A DNA stretch of 64,000 nt from Oceanobacter sp045430275 (GCA_045430275.1 JAILXU010000001.1:297470-361469); one strand, 5' to 3'. Shown: positions 51,572-60,577, numbered from the stretch's first letter. The notes: generated by a model not told the origin, from the letters alone. Program-made: numbers and translations.

Positions 51572-52147
51572 TCAGCCTTGAGCGTGAAACATCAGATACA
51601 AATCAATCACGGCCGCCGGGATGCCGCCGCAGACCTGGTTGGACAAATCAACATCGTTGTCGATGTCAGACATGTCGTCTTCCGCTGCAAACAGACCGCT
51701 GGCGTACATAATGGAGAACAATGCCTCGGCAACACGTTCTTCATCGCGGGCATACCACTGCTCTTCGTGCAGCATAACGCCGGTCATAAAGCCAATGGCC
51801 CAGCTTTCCAACGGGGGTTCTTCGTCTTCGTCGATCAGGGTCAGATCAGCGGGCACGGGGAAGTCGGCCCCGGAATCCAGCCAGGCCTGAATTTCCTTGC
51901 CAAGTTGCGACAGTAATGACGCCACTTGCGTTTGTTGCTCGGCTGTAAAGCCGGTTTTTTCATCAAAGGCACAGCCGCGAACGTCGTCCATATCGAACGG
52001 CGTAGGGCCGGTCAGAAAAGCAGTGATCAGGCCGTGAATGGCGAAAAAGTCAAAGCTGTCCTGACGCTCTGCTTCGTCTTCCAGCAGAATGCCCAGGGTT
52101 TCAAGTTCGTCTTCGCTCAAGGCGGGGATACTATTGAGGTCGGTCAT
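51572..52147 (-). CDS. YecA/YgfB-family (UPF0149) protein
   Basis: 191 aa, acidic helical protein. AIHGLITAFLTGP, SWAIGFMTGVMLHEEQW and the C-terminal PAAVIDLYLMFH fit the UPF0149 family. The C-terminal zinc-binding SEC-C motif of E. coli YecA is absent. Function unknown. Confidence 0.82.
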   Translation of the reverse strand: MTDLNSIPALSEDELETLGILLEDEAERQDSFDFFAIHGLITAFLTGPTPFDMDDVRGCAFDEKTGFTAEQQTQVASLLSQLGKEIQAWLDSGADFPVPADLTLIDEDEEPPLESWAIGFMTGVMLHEEQWYARDEERVAEALFSIMYASGLFAAEDDMSDIDNDVDLSNQVCGGIPAAVIDLYLMFHAQG

Positions 52148-52227
52148 GCGTTCACTCCTGAATGGGAGCGCTATGCTAACACAGTCAAACGTACTCCATG
52201 TGGCGGAGTAGCAGGCAGAAACAGGGT

Positions 52228-52932
52228 ATGAAACAGTCTCCGAATCCCCGGCAAAATCATCAAATCCTCATCAATGATCAACGTGTACCGGTGCATATCC
52301 GAGTGATGAAACGAAAAAGCCTGCGCTTGAGCGTGACAGAGCAAGGAGAGGTGGAGGTACGTGTCCCGGCGGGATGTCGGCAGGCCGATGTGAACGCGTT
52401 TCTGGCTGGACATCATGACTGGTTGGCCCAGCGTCTGTCTCAGGTTTCCCAAAAGCATCAGCAGCGTCTGGCGACGTTTATGCATGCGGGGAAGTCGCTG
52501 CCGGTGGAGTGTTATTCCGGTTCGGTATTAAACGTGAGTGATGACGTTGTGATGATCCCCCAGGACTGGAGTGAACCGAAACAGCTGAGTGCGATGGAAA
52601 GATGGCGTCGGGCTTTTGCCAAGGCCGAATTTAACCGCCAGATTGATCGCTGGTGGCCTGCGTTTCGGGGCTATGGTGTTGCCCGGCCAGTGTTGCGAGT
52701 CAAGAAGATGCGCACGCGTTGGGGGAGTTTGTCTTCGCGGGGTTATATCAATTTGAATCTGGCGCTCACTCAGGCCAGCCCGGAATTGCTGGAACTGGTG
52801 GTGGTTCATGAGCTGTGCCATATCCGTTATCAGGATCACGGCACGGGATTTCAGCAGTTGATGTCGCAGCACTTGCCCGACTGGCGTCAACGCGAGCGTT
52901 TGCTGGATGAAGCCGGACGTCAGTTGCTGTAG
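52228..52932 (+). CDS. YgjP/DUF45-family zinc metalloprotease-like protein
   Basis: 234 aa from ATG 52228 (AGGGT upstream). N-terminal RKSLRLSVTEQGEVEVRVPAGC, central RVKKMRTRWGSLSSRGYINLNLAL, zinc site VVHELCHIRYQDHGTGFQ (HExxH plus a downstream His). SprT-like M48-related fold found with restriction systems or alone; here it stands alone. Substrate unknown. Confidence 0.88.
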   Translation: MKQSPNPRQNHQILINDQRVPVHIRVMKRKSLRLSVTEQGEVEVRVPAGCRQADVNAFLAGHHDWLAQRLSQVSQKHQQRLATFMHAGKSLPVECYSGSVLNVSDDVVMIPQDWSEPKQLSAMERWRRAFAKAEFNRQIDRWWPAFRGYGVARPVLRVKKMRTRWGSLSSRGYINLNLALTQASPELLELVVVHELCHIRYQDHGTGFQQLMSQHLPDWRQRERLLDEAGRQLL

Positions 52933-52943
52933 CGTGCAACCGT

Positions 52944-53552
52944 TCAGGACTGCAATCGTTGATAGGCGGCCAGCAATGCCTGAAAGTGCTCGATGTCGCC
53001 GCCTCTGTCCGGGTGATGACGCATGGCCAGGCGTCGATATTGATGACGAATATCGGCTTCCGATGCCGGGTCAGACAACTCCAGCAGCGCCAGATCGGCT
53101 CTGCGCTGATCCGGGGTCAAGGCTTGTTGCCAGATGCCGCGCAGCAGTTTATCGACGGTTTCCCGGTCGGTGCTGAGATGCGACAGGTCGAGGTAGTAGC
53201 GGGCCAGAGGATCGGACGCACACACTTGCTGGTTATCGGTAGCGTGCTCGGAATCCCAGGGGCACAGGCAAATTTCCAGCGCCTCGATCTTGAGCCACCC
53301 CGCTTCTTTGCCCAGCCAGTGCAGGCGCAGCCGATACAGGCAGTGCATTACCAGAAAATGGCATCGAAACAGGGTCAGGGAATCACGCAGGGCGTTAGCC
53401 TTGAATATGCCGGGGTCGGGTTGCTTGAGCCAGGCAATGAGTTCGTATTCGGTATAAACATCACCATCCAGCAACCGGCTCGCCAGCAATTGTTGCAATG
53501 TTTCCAAGGTTTCGTCGGGTGGGGTGAGGTCGTCCAGGTTCAAATTCAGCAT
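52944..53552 (-). CDS. DnaJ-related protein with C-terminal J domain
   Basis: 202 aa. An N-terminal DNAJ-related domain (DETLETLQQLLASRLLDGDVYTEYELIAWLKQPDPGIF; LFRCHFLVMHCLYRLRLHW) is followed by a short C-terminal J domain (about 145-202, SEADIRHQYRRLAMRHHPDRGGD) with the HPD triplet. Co-chaperone for a DnaK partner is the family role. Converges on the metalloprotease gene. Confidence 0.88.
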   Translation of the reverse strand: MLNLNLDDLTPPDETLETLQQLLASRLLDGDVYTEYELIAWLKQPDPGIFKANALRDSLTLFRCHFLVMHCLYRLRLHWLGKEAGWLKIEALEICLCPWDSEHATDNQQVCASDPLARYYLDLSHLSTDRETVDKLLRGIWQQALTPDQRRADLALLELSDPASEADIRHQYRRLAMRHHPDRGGDIEHFQALLAAYQRLQS

Positions 53553-53569
53553 GGCGACAAGGTATCACA

Positions 53570-53854
53570 TCAGGAGCGTTCCGGATCGGTCTCTTCGATC
53601 AGTTGGCGGGCAAAAGTGGGTAATCGGTTTTTGACCTGATTCAGTCTGCCGGACGCATCCCTATAACGACGACGCAGTGTGATCAGATATTCCCGAACCC
53701 GAGGGACGGAGCTGGCCAGTAATGACAACCCGATTATTATCATGATGACGCCAAAGGGAATGGGCAGCGGTGTCACAATAATGCCGATAACCACCAGAAA
53801 GGTTCCGGCAACGGCCTTGGCACTGCGTTTGATCATATTGTGTTCAGCCATCAA
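53570..53854 (-). CDS. Small membrane protein (PGPGW-like)
   Basis: 94 aa with two hydrophobic segments (VAGTFLVVIGIIVTPLPIPFGVIMIIIGLSLLA) separated by a Pro-rich turn, similar in layout to PGPGW-family membrane proteins, then a basic tail (YLITLRRRYRDASGRLNQVKNRL). 17 bp upstream of the DnaJ-related gene; likely co-transcribed. Start may be the second Met. Confidence 0.72.
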   Translation of the reverse strand: MMAEHNMIKRSAKAVAGTFLVVIGIIVTPLPIPFGVIMIIIGLSLLASSVPRVREYLITLRRRYRDASGRLNQVKNRLPTFARQLIEETDPERS

Positions 53855-53941
53855 GGTTTCAGATACGTAACGTTGTCATGGACATGTTGCGTATGTGTGA
53901 ATCTGTCGGCATCGTTGTCGAAACCCCATCGAATCTGAATT

Positions 53942-54505
53942 ATGAATACGCCCAATAACGAAAAAAAGCCCTTGCCGAAGCGCAGTATGCTGATCACGCC
54001 CGAAGGTGAACAGGCGCTGCGTCGTGAATACGATTTCCTCTGGCGTCAGGAGCGACCACGTGTGACGCAGGAGGTATCGGACGCAGCCAAGCTGGGTGAT
54101 CGTTCCGAAAATGCGGAATATATCTACGGCAAGCGTCGTTTGCGGCAGATCGACAGTCGCATTCGCTTCCTGCTCAAGCGTCTGGAGCATCTGACGGTTG
54201 TGAATCAGGTGCCTGCTGATCCCGAGCGGGTGTATTTTGGTGCCTGGGTGGTGCTGGAAGACGAACAGGAAGTCCTGTCGCGTTATCGTCTGGTGGGGGA
54301 GGACGAGCTGGATCTGGAGTACGGTTACATCAGCATTGATGCGCCACTGGCGCGGGGGTTATTGGGCAAGTCACTGGATGATGAAGTCAGTGTGCAATTG
54401 CCCAAAGGTGAGCAGACTTTCTACATTCTGGAGGTGCTGTACGAGCGCCCTGAATGGGATTTGCGGCCCGCTGTGAGGCCGCATCGCTGGGAAACGCCGG
54501 GCTGA
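53942..54505 (+). CDS. greB: Transcription elongation factor GreB
   Basis: 187 aa. An N-terminal coiled coil bears the acidic tip (LGDRSENAEYIYGKRRLRQIDSRIRFLLKRLEHL) that stimulates cleavage of backtracked RNA by RNA polymerase, followed by the FKBP-like domain (YGYISIDAPLARGLLGKSLDDEVSVQLPKG). The GreB-type YGKRRLR and the extra C-terminal basic residues separate it from GreA. Confidence 0.95.
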   Translation: MNTPNNEKKPLPKRSMLITPEGEQALRREYDFLWRQERPRVTQEVSDAAKLGDRSENAEYIYGKRRLRQIDSRIRFLLKRLEHLTVVNQVPADPERVYFGAWVVLEDEQEVLSRYRLVGEDELDLEYGYISIDAPLARGLLGKSLDDEVSVQLPKGEQTFYILEVLYERPEWDLRPAVRPHRWETPG

Positions 54506-54507
54506 GA

Positions 54508-54810
54508 TCAGATGACCGCTTCGAAACATTCCAGTTGTGGCGGGCCAGCATGAATGTCTCTGCGAGCGCCTGCGTTGGCGTGTGCCTTGCGGAACGCTTC
54601 GGACTTTGTCCAGCCTTCAAAGGCTTCTTTGCTCTCCCAGACCGCGTGGGAGCTGAACAGTGTGAACTCGTCGTTGGTGGCACCTTGTAGCAGATTGAAG
54701 TTGATAAAGCCTGGTACTTCATCCAGATAGGTTTCCCGATTCTTCCAGATATCAATAAAGTCCTGCTCGTGGCCGAGCTTGATGCGAAAACGGTTCATGG
54801 CAATGTACAT
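54508..54810 (-). CDS. ABM-domain protein, haem-degrading IsdG/HmoB-like
   Basis: 100 aa ferredoxin-like domain: MNRFRIKLGHEQDFIDIWKNRETYLDEVPGFINFNLLQG, YTLFSSHAVWESKEAFEGWTKSEAFRKAH. The W-x6-F...H pattern resembles IsdG/HmoB monooxygenases that open haem, but no iron-uptake gene is adjacent. Start MYIAMNRF may be the second Met. Its 3' end lies 2 bp from the greB stop (convergent). Confidence 0.82.
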   Translation of the reverse strand: MYIAMNRFRIKLGHEQDFIDIWKNRETYLDEVPGFINFNLLQGATNDEFTLFSSHAVWESKEAFEGWTKSEAFRKAHANAGARRDIHAGPPQLECFEAVI

Positions 54811-55013
54811 GGTACGTCCTTTTGTAAATACGTTTTATTAAGATTTATCACAGGAAATTATACGACCTCAAAGGCCATCAGATTGCTGCTTATTGGCTCA
54901 AATCTTCTGATTTTGTGATCCATTACGTATTTTGTGCGGTCAATTCGTCATGTCCGTCACAACTTGGGAATACAATCTTGTGCTAACGAAAAACGGAATA
55001 AAAGAGACGTGGC

Positions 55014-56174
55014 ATGATCATAGAAAAATGGCTCAACCTGTTGGCTGCTAATGACGGTTCGGATTTGTATCTGAGCACCGGAGCGCCGCCTTGTGCCAAG
55101 TTTCAGGGCAGTTTGAAACCTGTTGCCAAGGAAGCGCTCAAGCCGGGTGTGATTTCTGCTATCGCCAATGAGCTGATGAATGAAGAGCAGCAGGAAGAGT
55201 TCAACCGCGAGCTGGAAATGAATCTGGCAATCACCACGGGAGGCGGGCGCTTCCGGATTAATATCTTCAAGCAGCGTCACGAAGTCTCGATTGTGGCGCG
55301 TAACATCAACACCGAAATTCCGAATATCGAGAAGCTGAATCTGCCGCCCATTCTGAAGGAAGTGGTGATGGCCAAGCGCGGCTTGATTCTGTTTGTTGGT
55401 GGCACCGGTTCTGGTAAATCCACCTCGCTGGCGGCCTTGATTGATCACCGCAATGCGAGTTCGGGTGGCCATATCATCACCATTGAAGACCCGGTTGAAT
55501 TTGTTCACAAACACAAAAAGTGCATTGTGAACCAGCGTGAAGTGGGCACGGATACCAAGAGCTTCCATGCTGCGCTGAAGAATACTCTGCGTCAGGCCCC
55601 GGATGTGATTCTGATTGGTGAGATTCGTGACCGTGAGACCATGGAGCACGCATTGGCCTTTGCTGAAACCGGTCACCTGGCGATCTCAACCCTGCACGCC
55701 AATAACGCCAACCAGGCGTTGGAGCGGATTATTAACATGTTCCCGGAAGAACGTCGTCAGCAATTGTTGATGGGCCTGGGGCAGAATCTGCGGGCGTTTG
55801 TATCCCAGCGTTTGCTGCGCACCGTCGATGGCAAACGTTGTGCGGCGGTAGAAGTCATGCTGGGCACCAAAACCATTGAAGACATGGTCATGAGAGGGGA
55901 TTTTCCCGGTATCAAGGAAGTGATGGAAAAGTCTGAAAACCTCGGCATGCAAACCTTCGATGCGGCTTTGTTCAAGCTCTACAAGCAGGACAGAATTTCT
56001 TTGGAAGAAGCGCTGAAAAATGCGGATTCCCCCAACAACCTGCGTTTGCGGATCAAACTGTCTGAAAACGATGGCAAGTTTGAGGATGAAGCGACTGAGG
56101 AAGGTAAATCAGGTGACTCGCTGATGGAGCTGAGCTTGATGGAAGATGACGACGAGGAAGAAGTCGCTCATTGA
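55014..56174 (+). CDS. pilU: Type IV pilus retraction ATPase PilU
   Basis: 386 aa, longer than PilT (about 345). Walker A GGTGSGKST, Asp box ITIEDPVEFVHKHKKCIVNQREVG, Walker B VILIGEIRDRETMEHAL, His box GHLAISTLHANNA. The PilU branch is supported by the N-terminal ANDGSDLYLSTGAPPCAKFQG and the acidic C-terminal tail (ending LMEDDDEEEVAH). PilU assists PilT in pilus retraction. pilT is not adjacent in this window. Confidence 0.93.
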   Translation: MIIEKWLNLLAANDGSDLYLSTGAPPCAKFQGSLKPVAKEALKPGVISAIANELMNEEQQEEFNRELEMNLAITTGGGRFRINIFKQRHEVSIVARNINTEIPNIEKLNLPPILKEVVMAKRGLILFVGGTGSGKSTSLAALIDHRNASSGGHIITIEDPVEFVHKHKKCIVNQREVGTDTKSFHAALKNTLRQAPDVILIGEIRDRETMEHALAFAETGHLAISTLHANNANQALERIINMFPEERRQQLLMGLGQNLRAFVSQRLLRTVDGKRCAAVEVMLGTKTIEDMVMRGDFPGIKEVMEKSENLGMQTFDAALFKLYKQDRISLEEALKNADSPNNLRLRIKLSENDGKFEDEATEEGKSGDSLMELSLMEDDDEEEVAH

Positions 56175-56183
56175 TCCAGACAT

Positions 56184-56212
56184 AACACACCCGCCAGGAT
56201 AGCGGGTGTGTT
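56184..56212. terminator. Hairpin between convergent pilU and cysN
   Basis: 11-bp perfect stem AACACACCCGC / GCGGGTGTGTT, 7-nt loop. Only weak T-run; position between converging genes supports termination. Confidence 0.7.
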
Positions 56213-56223
56213 GCGTTAGGGAA

Positions 56224-57831
56224 TCAGATAATCCCCAGATCTTGCAGTTCAGCCAGAACCGCATCAACGTCCAGGTTATCGGCTGCCAGGCTGATATCAG
56301 CACCGTCAGCACCACCTGCAACCAGTACGACCAATCCGGCTTCTTTCAATACCGTTGCTGTCTCGGCTTCGCCAATGGCAGCGACACGGCCCATCTCAAA
56401 CAGGCGACGATCCAGTGCATTCACCAGAGTGTCAGCATCGACTGCATTGATGGCAATGACCGCTGGTTTCTGATTGAAACGACGGGCTTTTTCTTCAGCC
56501 GTCACGGCACCCAGGTGAGAATCTTCTGTCGCTTCACCGACGATCATGCCCGCGCCAATGGTGACGTTGGTCAGGCGGTCGATGATGATGAATGCGCCAG
56601 TGCCCGGAATGCGCTGGTACGGATCGAATGGCACGGCTTTATCCAGTGACAATTCAACCAGTGCAATCTCGTTCAGTTCAACCTTGTCAGCCTGACTCTG
56701 CTCCATGGTGTTCACATCGGTCAGGTGATGGATGCGACTGACAGAACCTGCCGTTGAGCTGGAAGCGAATTTGATGTCGTAAGGTTTGCCCGGCACCAGA
56801 GAGGATTCGGTCATCCAGACGATGTCGGCGTTCAGCTTGTTGCTGACCACGGGTTGATCGTCGATTTTGACAATCACATCACCGCGACTGATGTCGATCT
56901 CGTCGTCCAGCGTCAGCGTCACGGCTTGCCCAACAAAGGCTTCGTCCAGATCACCGTCAAAGGTCACAATGCGTTTGACCTTGCTGGTTTTCTGGGACGG
57001 CAGCGCCATGATGGTGTCGCCCGGACGTACCTTGCCCCCGGCGATGGTGCCGCAGAAGCCTCGGAAGTCCAGATTTGGACGGTTGACGTACTGTACGGGT
57101 AAACGAAAGTTGTCCAGATTGCGGTCGTTGGCAACTTCTACCGTTTCCAGAATTTCCATCAATGTCTGGCCGGTGTACCAGGCGGAACGTTCAGAACGAT
57201 CCACCACGTTGTCACCCTCCAGAGCGGACATCGGTACGCAGTGGATATCGGTCAGGTTGAGGTCTTTGGCGAACTCCAGATAGTCGTCACGAATTTGCTC
57301 AAAGCGGCCCTGATCAAAGTCCATCAAATCCATTTTGTTCACAGCAACCACGACGTGCTTGATGCCCAGCAGGGAAGCAATGAAGCTGTGACGTTTGGTC
57401 TGGGTCTGAACACCATAACGAGCATCAATCAGAATAATGGCCAACTGACAGGTCGAAGCGCCGGTCGCCATGTTGCGGGTGTACTGCTCGTGTCCCGGTG
57501 TATCGGCAATGATGAACTTGCGCTTGGCCGTTGAAAAATAACGGTAAGCGACGTCAATGGTGATGCCTTGCTCACGCTCGGCCGCCAGGCCATCAACCAG
57601 CAAAGCCAGGTCGGGCCTTTCGCCTGTGGTGCCGACTTTGGCGCTGTCTTTGGTGACGGATGCCAACTGATCTTCATAGATCATTTTGGAGTCGTACAGC
57701 AAACGGCCAATCAGGGTGGATTTGCCATCATCGACGTTGCCGCACGTCAGAAAGCGCAGCAGCTCTTTGTTTTCATGTTGCTTCAGGTATTCCAGGATAT
57801 CGGAAGCGATCAGGTCGGATTGATGAGACAT
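56224..57831 (-). CDS. cysN: Sulfate adenylyltransferase GTPase subunit CysN with degenerate CysC-like tail
   Basis: 535 aa; GTPase that drives ATP sulfurylase (CysD). G1 GNVDDGKST, G3 DTPGHEQ, G4 NKMD and a C-terminal EF-Tu-like barrel. Plain CysN is about 475 aa and CysNC fusions about 630. Here residues about 455-535 match three separated parts of APS kinase (TLVNALDRRLFEMGR; LKEAGLVVLVA; ISLAADNLDVDAVLAELQDLGII) without its P-loop GLSGSGKS and without the middle third. The start is adjacent to the cysD stop. Confidence 0.93.
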   Translation of the reverse strand: MSHQSDLIASDILEYLKQHENKELLRFLTCGNVDDGKSTLIGRLLYDSKMIYEDQLASVTKDSAKVGTTGERPDLALLVDGLAAEREQGITIDVAYRYFSTAKRKFIIADTPGHEQYTRNMATGASTCQLAIILIDARYGVQTQTKRHSFIASLLGIKHVVVAVNKMDLMDFDQGRFEQIRDDYLEFAKDLNLTDIHCVPMSALEGDNVVDRSERSAWYTGQTLMEILETVEVANDRNLDNFRLPVQYVNRPNLDFRGFCGTIAGGKVRPGDTIMALPSQKTSKVKRIVTFDGDLDEAFVGQAVTLTLDDEIDISRGDVIVKIDDQPVVSNKLNADIVWMTESSLVPGKPYDIKFASSSTAGSVSRIHHLTDVNTMEQSQADKVELNEIALVELSLDKAVPFDPYQRIPGTGAFIIIDRLTNVTIGAGMIVGEATEDSHLGAVTAEEKARRFNQKPAVIAINAVDADTLVNALDRRLFEMGRVAAIGEAETATVLKEAGLVVLVAGGADGADISLAADNLDVDAVLAELQDLGII

Positions 57832-58743
57832 TTAGAAGTACCCCTCTTGCTTCTTCTTCTCCATGGAACCGGAAGAGTCGTGATCAATGGCGCGGCCCTG
57901 GCGCTCGGACGTGGTGGTCAGCAGCATTTCCTGAATGATTTCAGGCAGTGTGGCCGCTTCGGATTCCACCGCGCCGGTCAGTGGGTAGCAGCCCAGTGTC
58001 CGGAAGCGCACCGATTTCATTTCCGGGGTTTCACCGTCTTCCAAAGGCATGCGTTCATCGTCCACCATGATCATCATGCCGTCACGTTCAACGACCGGAC
58101 GTTTGGCCGCAAAGTACAGAGGCACAATGGGGATGTCTTCCAGATAGATGTACTGCCAGATATCCAGCTCCGTCCAGTTGGAGAGCGGGAAAACACGAAT
58201 GCTTTCGCCCTTGTTGACCTTGCCGTTATAAATGCTCCACAGCTCGGGGCGCTGATTTTTCGGGTCCCAGCGGTGCTTGCTGTCGCGGAAAGAATAGACA
58301 CGTTCCTTGGCGCGGGATTTTTCCTCGTCACGACGGGCACCCCCAAAGGCAGCGTCAAAACCGTATTTGTCCAGCGCTTGCTTGAGACCGGCGGTTTTCA
58401 TCACGTCGGTATGCTTGGACGAGCCGTGTGTGAACGGGCCAATGCCTTGCTCAACACCGTCCTGGTTGATATGAACCAGCAGCTCCATGCCCACTTCTTT
58501 TGCCATCTTGTCGCGGAATTCGATCATTTCCTTGAACTTCCACGTCGTATCCACGTGCAGCAGCGGGAAGGGGGGCTTGCCAGGATAAAAGGCCTTGCGC
58601 GCCAGATGAAGCATCACAGCAGAGTCTTTACCAACGGAGTACATCATGACCGGGTTGTCGAACTCGGCAGCTACTTCGCGGATGATCTGGATGCTCTCGG
58701 CCTCCAGCTGTTTCAGATGCGTGAGATGGTAGTCACTGATCAT
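57832..58743 (-). CDS. cysD: Sulfate adenylyltransferase subunit CysD
   Basis: 303 aa. ATP sulfurylase small subunit forming APS. PP-loop YSVGKDSAVMLHLARKAF, later GARRDEEKSRAKERVYSFRD and FPLSNWTELDIWQYI. Directly abuts cysN with no gap. Divergent from the bufferin-like operon. Confidence 0.95.
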   Translation of the reverse strand: MISDYHLTHLKQLEAESIQIIREVAAEFDNPVMMYSVGKDSAVMLHLARKAFYPGKPPFPLLHVDTTWKFKEMIEFRDKMAKEVGMELLVHINQDGVEQGIGPFTHGSSKHTDVMKTAGLKQALDKYGFDAAFGGARRDEEKSRAKERVYSFRDSKHRWDPKNQRPELWSIYNGKVNKGESIRVFPLSNWTELDIWQYIYLEDIPIVPLYFAAKRPVVERDGMMIMVDDERMPLEDGETPEMKSVRFRTLGCYPLTGAVESEAATLPEIIQEMLLTTTSERQGRAIDHDSSGSMEKKKQEGYF

Positions 58744-59076
58744 GGGACAGGATTCTCAAACGTATGTAAAAGTCGATGCCTGGTGTTGGAGGGTAGGCCA
58801 TATCACCTGGGCCGGAATAGTCGGGCCAGAATATACCCGAATACTACAATGGCTGGGACTATATCAAGGCATCTGGCATATAAGAAGGCGTCTTTAATAT
58901 CATTTTGTTCTAATAATAGAGTTCGCTGCCTCGTCTGAGACGATGTGAATTTTTGTTGTAAGAAAATCTTGCTTGCCTCGACAGACCTCATGGGAACGTT
59001 ATTCGGAACACTCTGTTCTTTCTGGGTAACACTCCAGCATTTTTTATTTATAACGATCAAAACGGGGTATCTACTC
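58744..59076. other. Divergent intergenic region between cysD and bufA-like gene
   Basis: 333 bp without a credible gene; an in-frame upstream extension of the bufA-like gene from 58945 is rejected. It should hold both promoters. GGAAC occurs twice 12 bp apart (58993-58997, 59005-59009), which recalls ECF-type -35 elements, but no matching -10 is clear. Confidence 0.45.
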
Positions 59077-59550
59077 ATGAGCAACAAGACTCAAAAAGTT
59101 CTTCCAGGTGCAGCATTGGCATTGGCAGTCGCCAGCATGGTGGGTTGTGCCAGTTACAGCGGTTCGTCTGACAGCGCAGCAGCACCGGCTGCAGCCGGTG
59201 GTACGACCGATCTGGTGCATTGTTACGGCGTCAATGTGTGTAAAGGTCATAACGACTGTGGAACGGCAACCAATAACTGTGCGGGTCATGCATCCTGTAA
59301 TGGCACTGGCTTTGTCGCCATGCCTTCCAAAGCGTGTGGTGATGTAGGCGGCAAGATCAAGGACGAGTGGGTTGGTCAGGTTGATAAGGCCGATCTGGTG
59401 CATTGCTACGGCGTGAATGTGTGTAAAGGTCATAACGATTGTGGCACAGCCGATAACAGTTGTGCCGGTCAGGCTTCCTGCAAAGGCACCGGTTTTGTCA
59501 GCACTTCTGCCAAGTCGTGCGGTGATATCGGTGGCACAGTGGGTGCCTGA
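59077..59550 (+). CDS. bufA: Bufferin-like (BufA) secreted RiPP precursor with two Cys-rich repeats
   Basis: 157 aa from ATG 59077. Signal sequence MSNKTQKVLPGAALALAVASMVGCA, which may be a lipoprotein signal (MVGC, C24). After an Ala-rich spacer come two copies of a 47-residue unit opening DLVHCYGVNVCKGHNDCG and ending CGD(V/I)GG. Cys at 49, 55, 61, 68, 74, 87 recur at 110, 116, 122, 129, 135, 148, each exactly 61 residues later. The downstream DUF692 and DUF2063 genes mark it as a substrate of an MNIO enzyme. Known bufferins bind copper through Cys-derived thiooxazoles. The EGKCG motif of DUF2282 bufferins is absent, so this is the second (BufA2-like) kind. Confidence 0.82.
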   Translation: MSNKTQKVLPGAALALAVASMVGCASYSGSSDSAAAPAAAGGTTDLVHCYGVNVCKGHNDCGTATNNCAGHASCNGTGFVAMPSKACGDVGGKIKDEWVGQVDKADLVHCYGVNVCKGHNDCGTADNSCAGQASCKGTGFVSTSAKSCGDIGGTVGA

Positions 59551-59586
59551 TCAGTCGTTCGGTGTGTCCTGAACACACTGAATACG

Positions 59587-59620
59587 TTGCTGGTCGAGAT
59601 GGCTTTGTTTCGGCCAGCAA
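59587..59620 (+). terminator. Intercistronic hairpin between precursor and enzyme genes
   Basis: TTGCTGGTCGA pairs with TCGGCCAGCAA (11 bp, one G-U), 12-nt loop, followed by a T-rich stretch. A partial terminator here would yield more precursor mRNA than enzyme mRNA, common in RiPP operons (inference). Confidence 0.55.
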
Positions 59621-59650
59621 AGATTGTTTTATTAACCGCAGGAGACGCTG

Positions 59651-60577
59651 ATGCAACCATCGGATTCCACCACTGACACGCTGTTATCGCCCTATCTGGG
59701 CTTTGGGCTGGGGCTACGTACGCCGCATTATGAACAGGTGCTTCAGGAGCAGCCGGACGTGGACTGGTTTGAGGTGCTGTCAGAAAACTACATGGTGGCG
59801 GGTGGCAAACCCAGATATTACCTGGAAGCCATTGGTGAGCGTTATCCGCTGGTGATGCACGGTGTGTCGATGTCGATTGGCAGCACCGATCCTCTGAATA
59901 TGGAATATCTGCGCTCTCTCAAGGCGTTGGCCAATGCGGTGAATCCGCGCTGGATTTCCGATCACATTTGCTGGACGTCGATTCATGGCGTCAACAGTCA
60001 TGACTTGTTGCCTTTGCCCTATACCTGGGAGACGGTTCGCCACGTGGCCGAACGGGTGAAGCAGGTTCAGGATTTTCTGGGCCGCCGCCTCTTGCTGGAA
60101 AACGTCTCCAGTTATCTGTCGTATCGCAACAGCGAGATGAACGAGTGGGAATTTCTGAACGCCGTCTGTGACGAGGCCGACTGCCTGATTCTGCTCGATG
60201 TGAACAATATTTACGTCAGCGCCCGCAATCATGGGTTTGACCCGCTGGAATATCTGGATGTGGTGAATCCTCGTCGGGTGCAACAGATTCACCTGGCCGG
60301 GCACAGCGATTATGGCGACTATGTCATTGATACGCATGACCACGATGTGCCTAACGCCGTCTGGGATTTGTATCGTGAAACCCTGAAGCGCCTGGGGCCT
60401 GTCAGCAGTATGATCGAACGAGATGGCAACATTCCTGCTTTTGATGCGTTGTACGACGAGTTGGGGCAAGCCCGTACAATTGCTGATGAGGTATTGGGAG
60501 TGCAAGCCATTCCAGCCTCGAAACGACACCAGATTGCAAGTGCTCAGCAAATCGCTCAGGAGGTGGCTCGTGTCTGA
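59651..60577 (+). CDS. bufB: MNIO (DUF692) multinuclear iron oxidase BufB
   Basis: 308 aa TIM barrel. Candidate iron ligands: H70 (MHGVSMSIG), D104/H105 (SDHICW), E150 (LLENVSSYL), D183/N185 (LLDVNNIYVS), H214 and H218 (QIHLAGHSDYG), D228/H231 (DTHDHDV), E256 (SMIERDGN). DUF692 enzymes oxidise Cys in peptide substrates, forming thiooxazole in bufferins. AGGAG ribosome site. Overlaps bufC by 8 bp. Confidence 0.93.
   Translation: MQPSDSTTDTLLSPYLGFGLGLRTPHYEQVLQEQPDVDWFEVLSENYMVAGGKPRYYLEAIGERYPLVMHGVSMSIGSTDPLNMEYLRSLKALANAVNPRWISDHICWTSIHGVNSHDLLPLPYTWETVRHVAERVKQVQDFLGRRLLLENVSSYLSYRNSEMNEWEFLNAVCDEADCLILLDVNNIYVSARNHGFDPLEYLDVVNPRRVQQIHLAGHSDYGDYVIDTHDHDVPNAVWDLYRETLKRLGPVSSMIERDGNIPAFDALYDELGQARTIADEVLGVQAIPASKRHQIASAQQIAQEVARV

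Noticed and set aside
57568..58938. A 456-codon open frame on the plus strand
   Set aside because: It is antisense to cysN and cysD, which are unmistakable; its length reflects codon bias in the real genes and its translation has no recognisable motif.
58945..59076. Extended N-terminus of the bufA-like protein
   Set aside because: It would place 44 residues before a good signal peptide; the start at 59077 gives a normal export signal.
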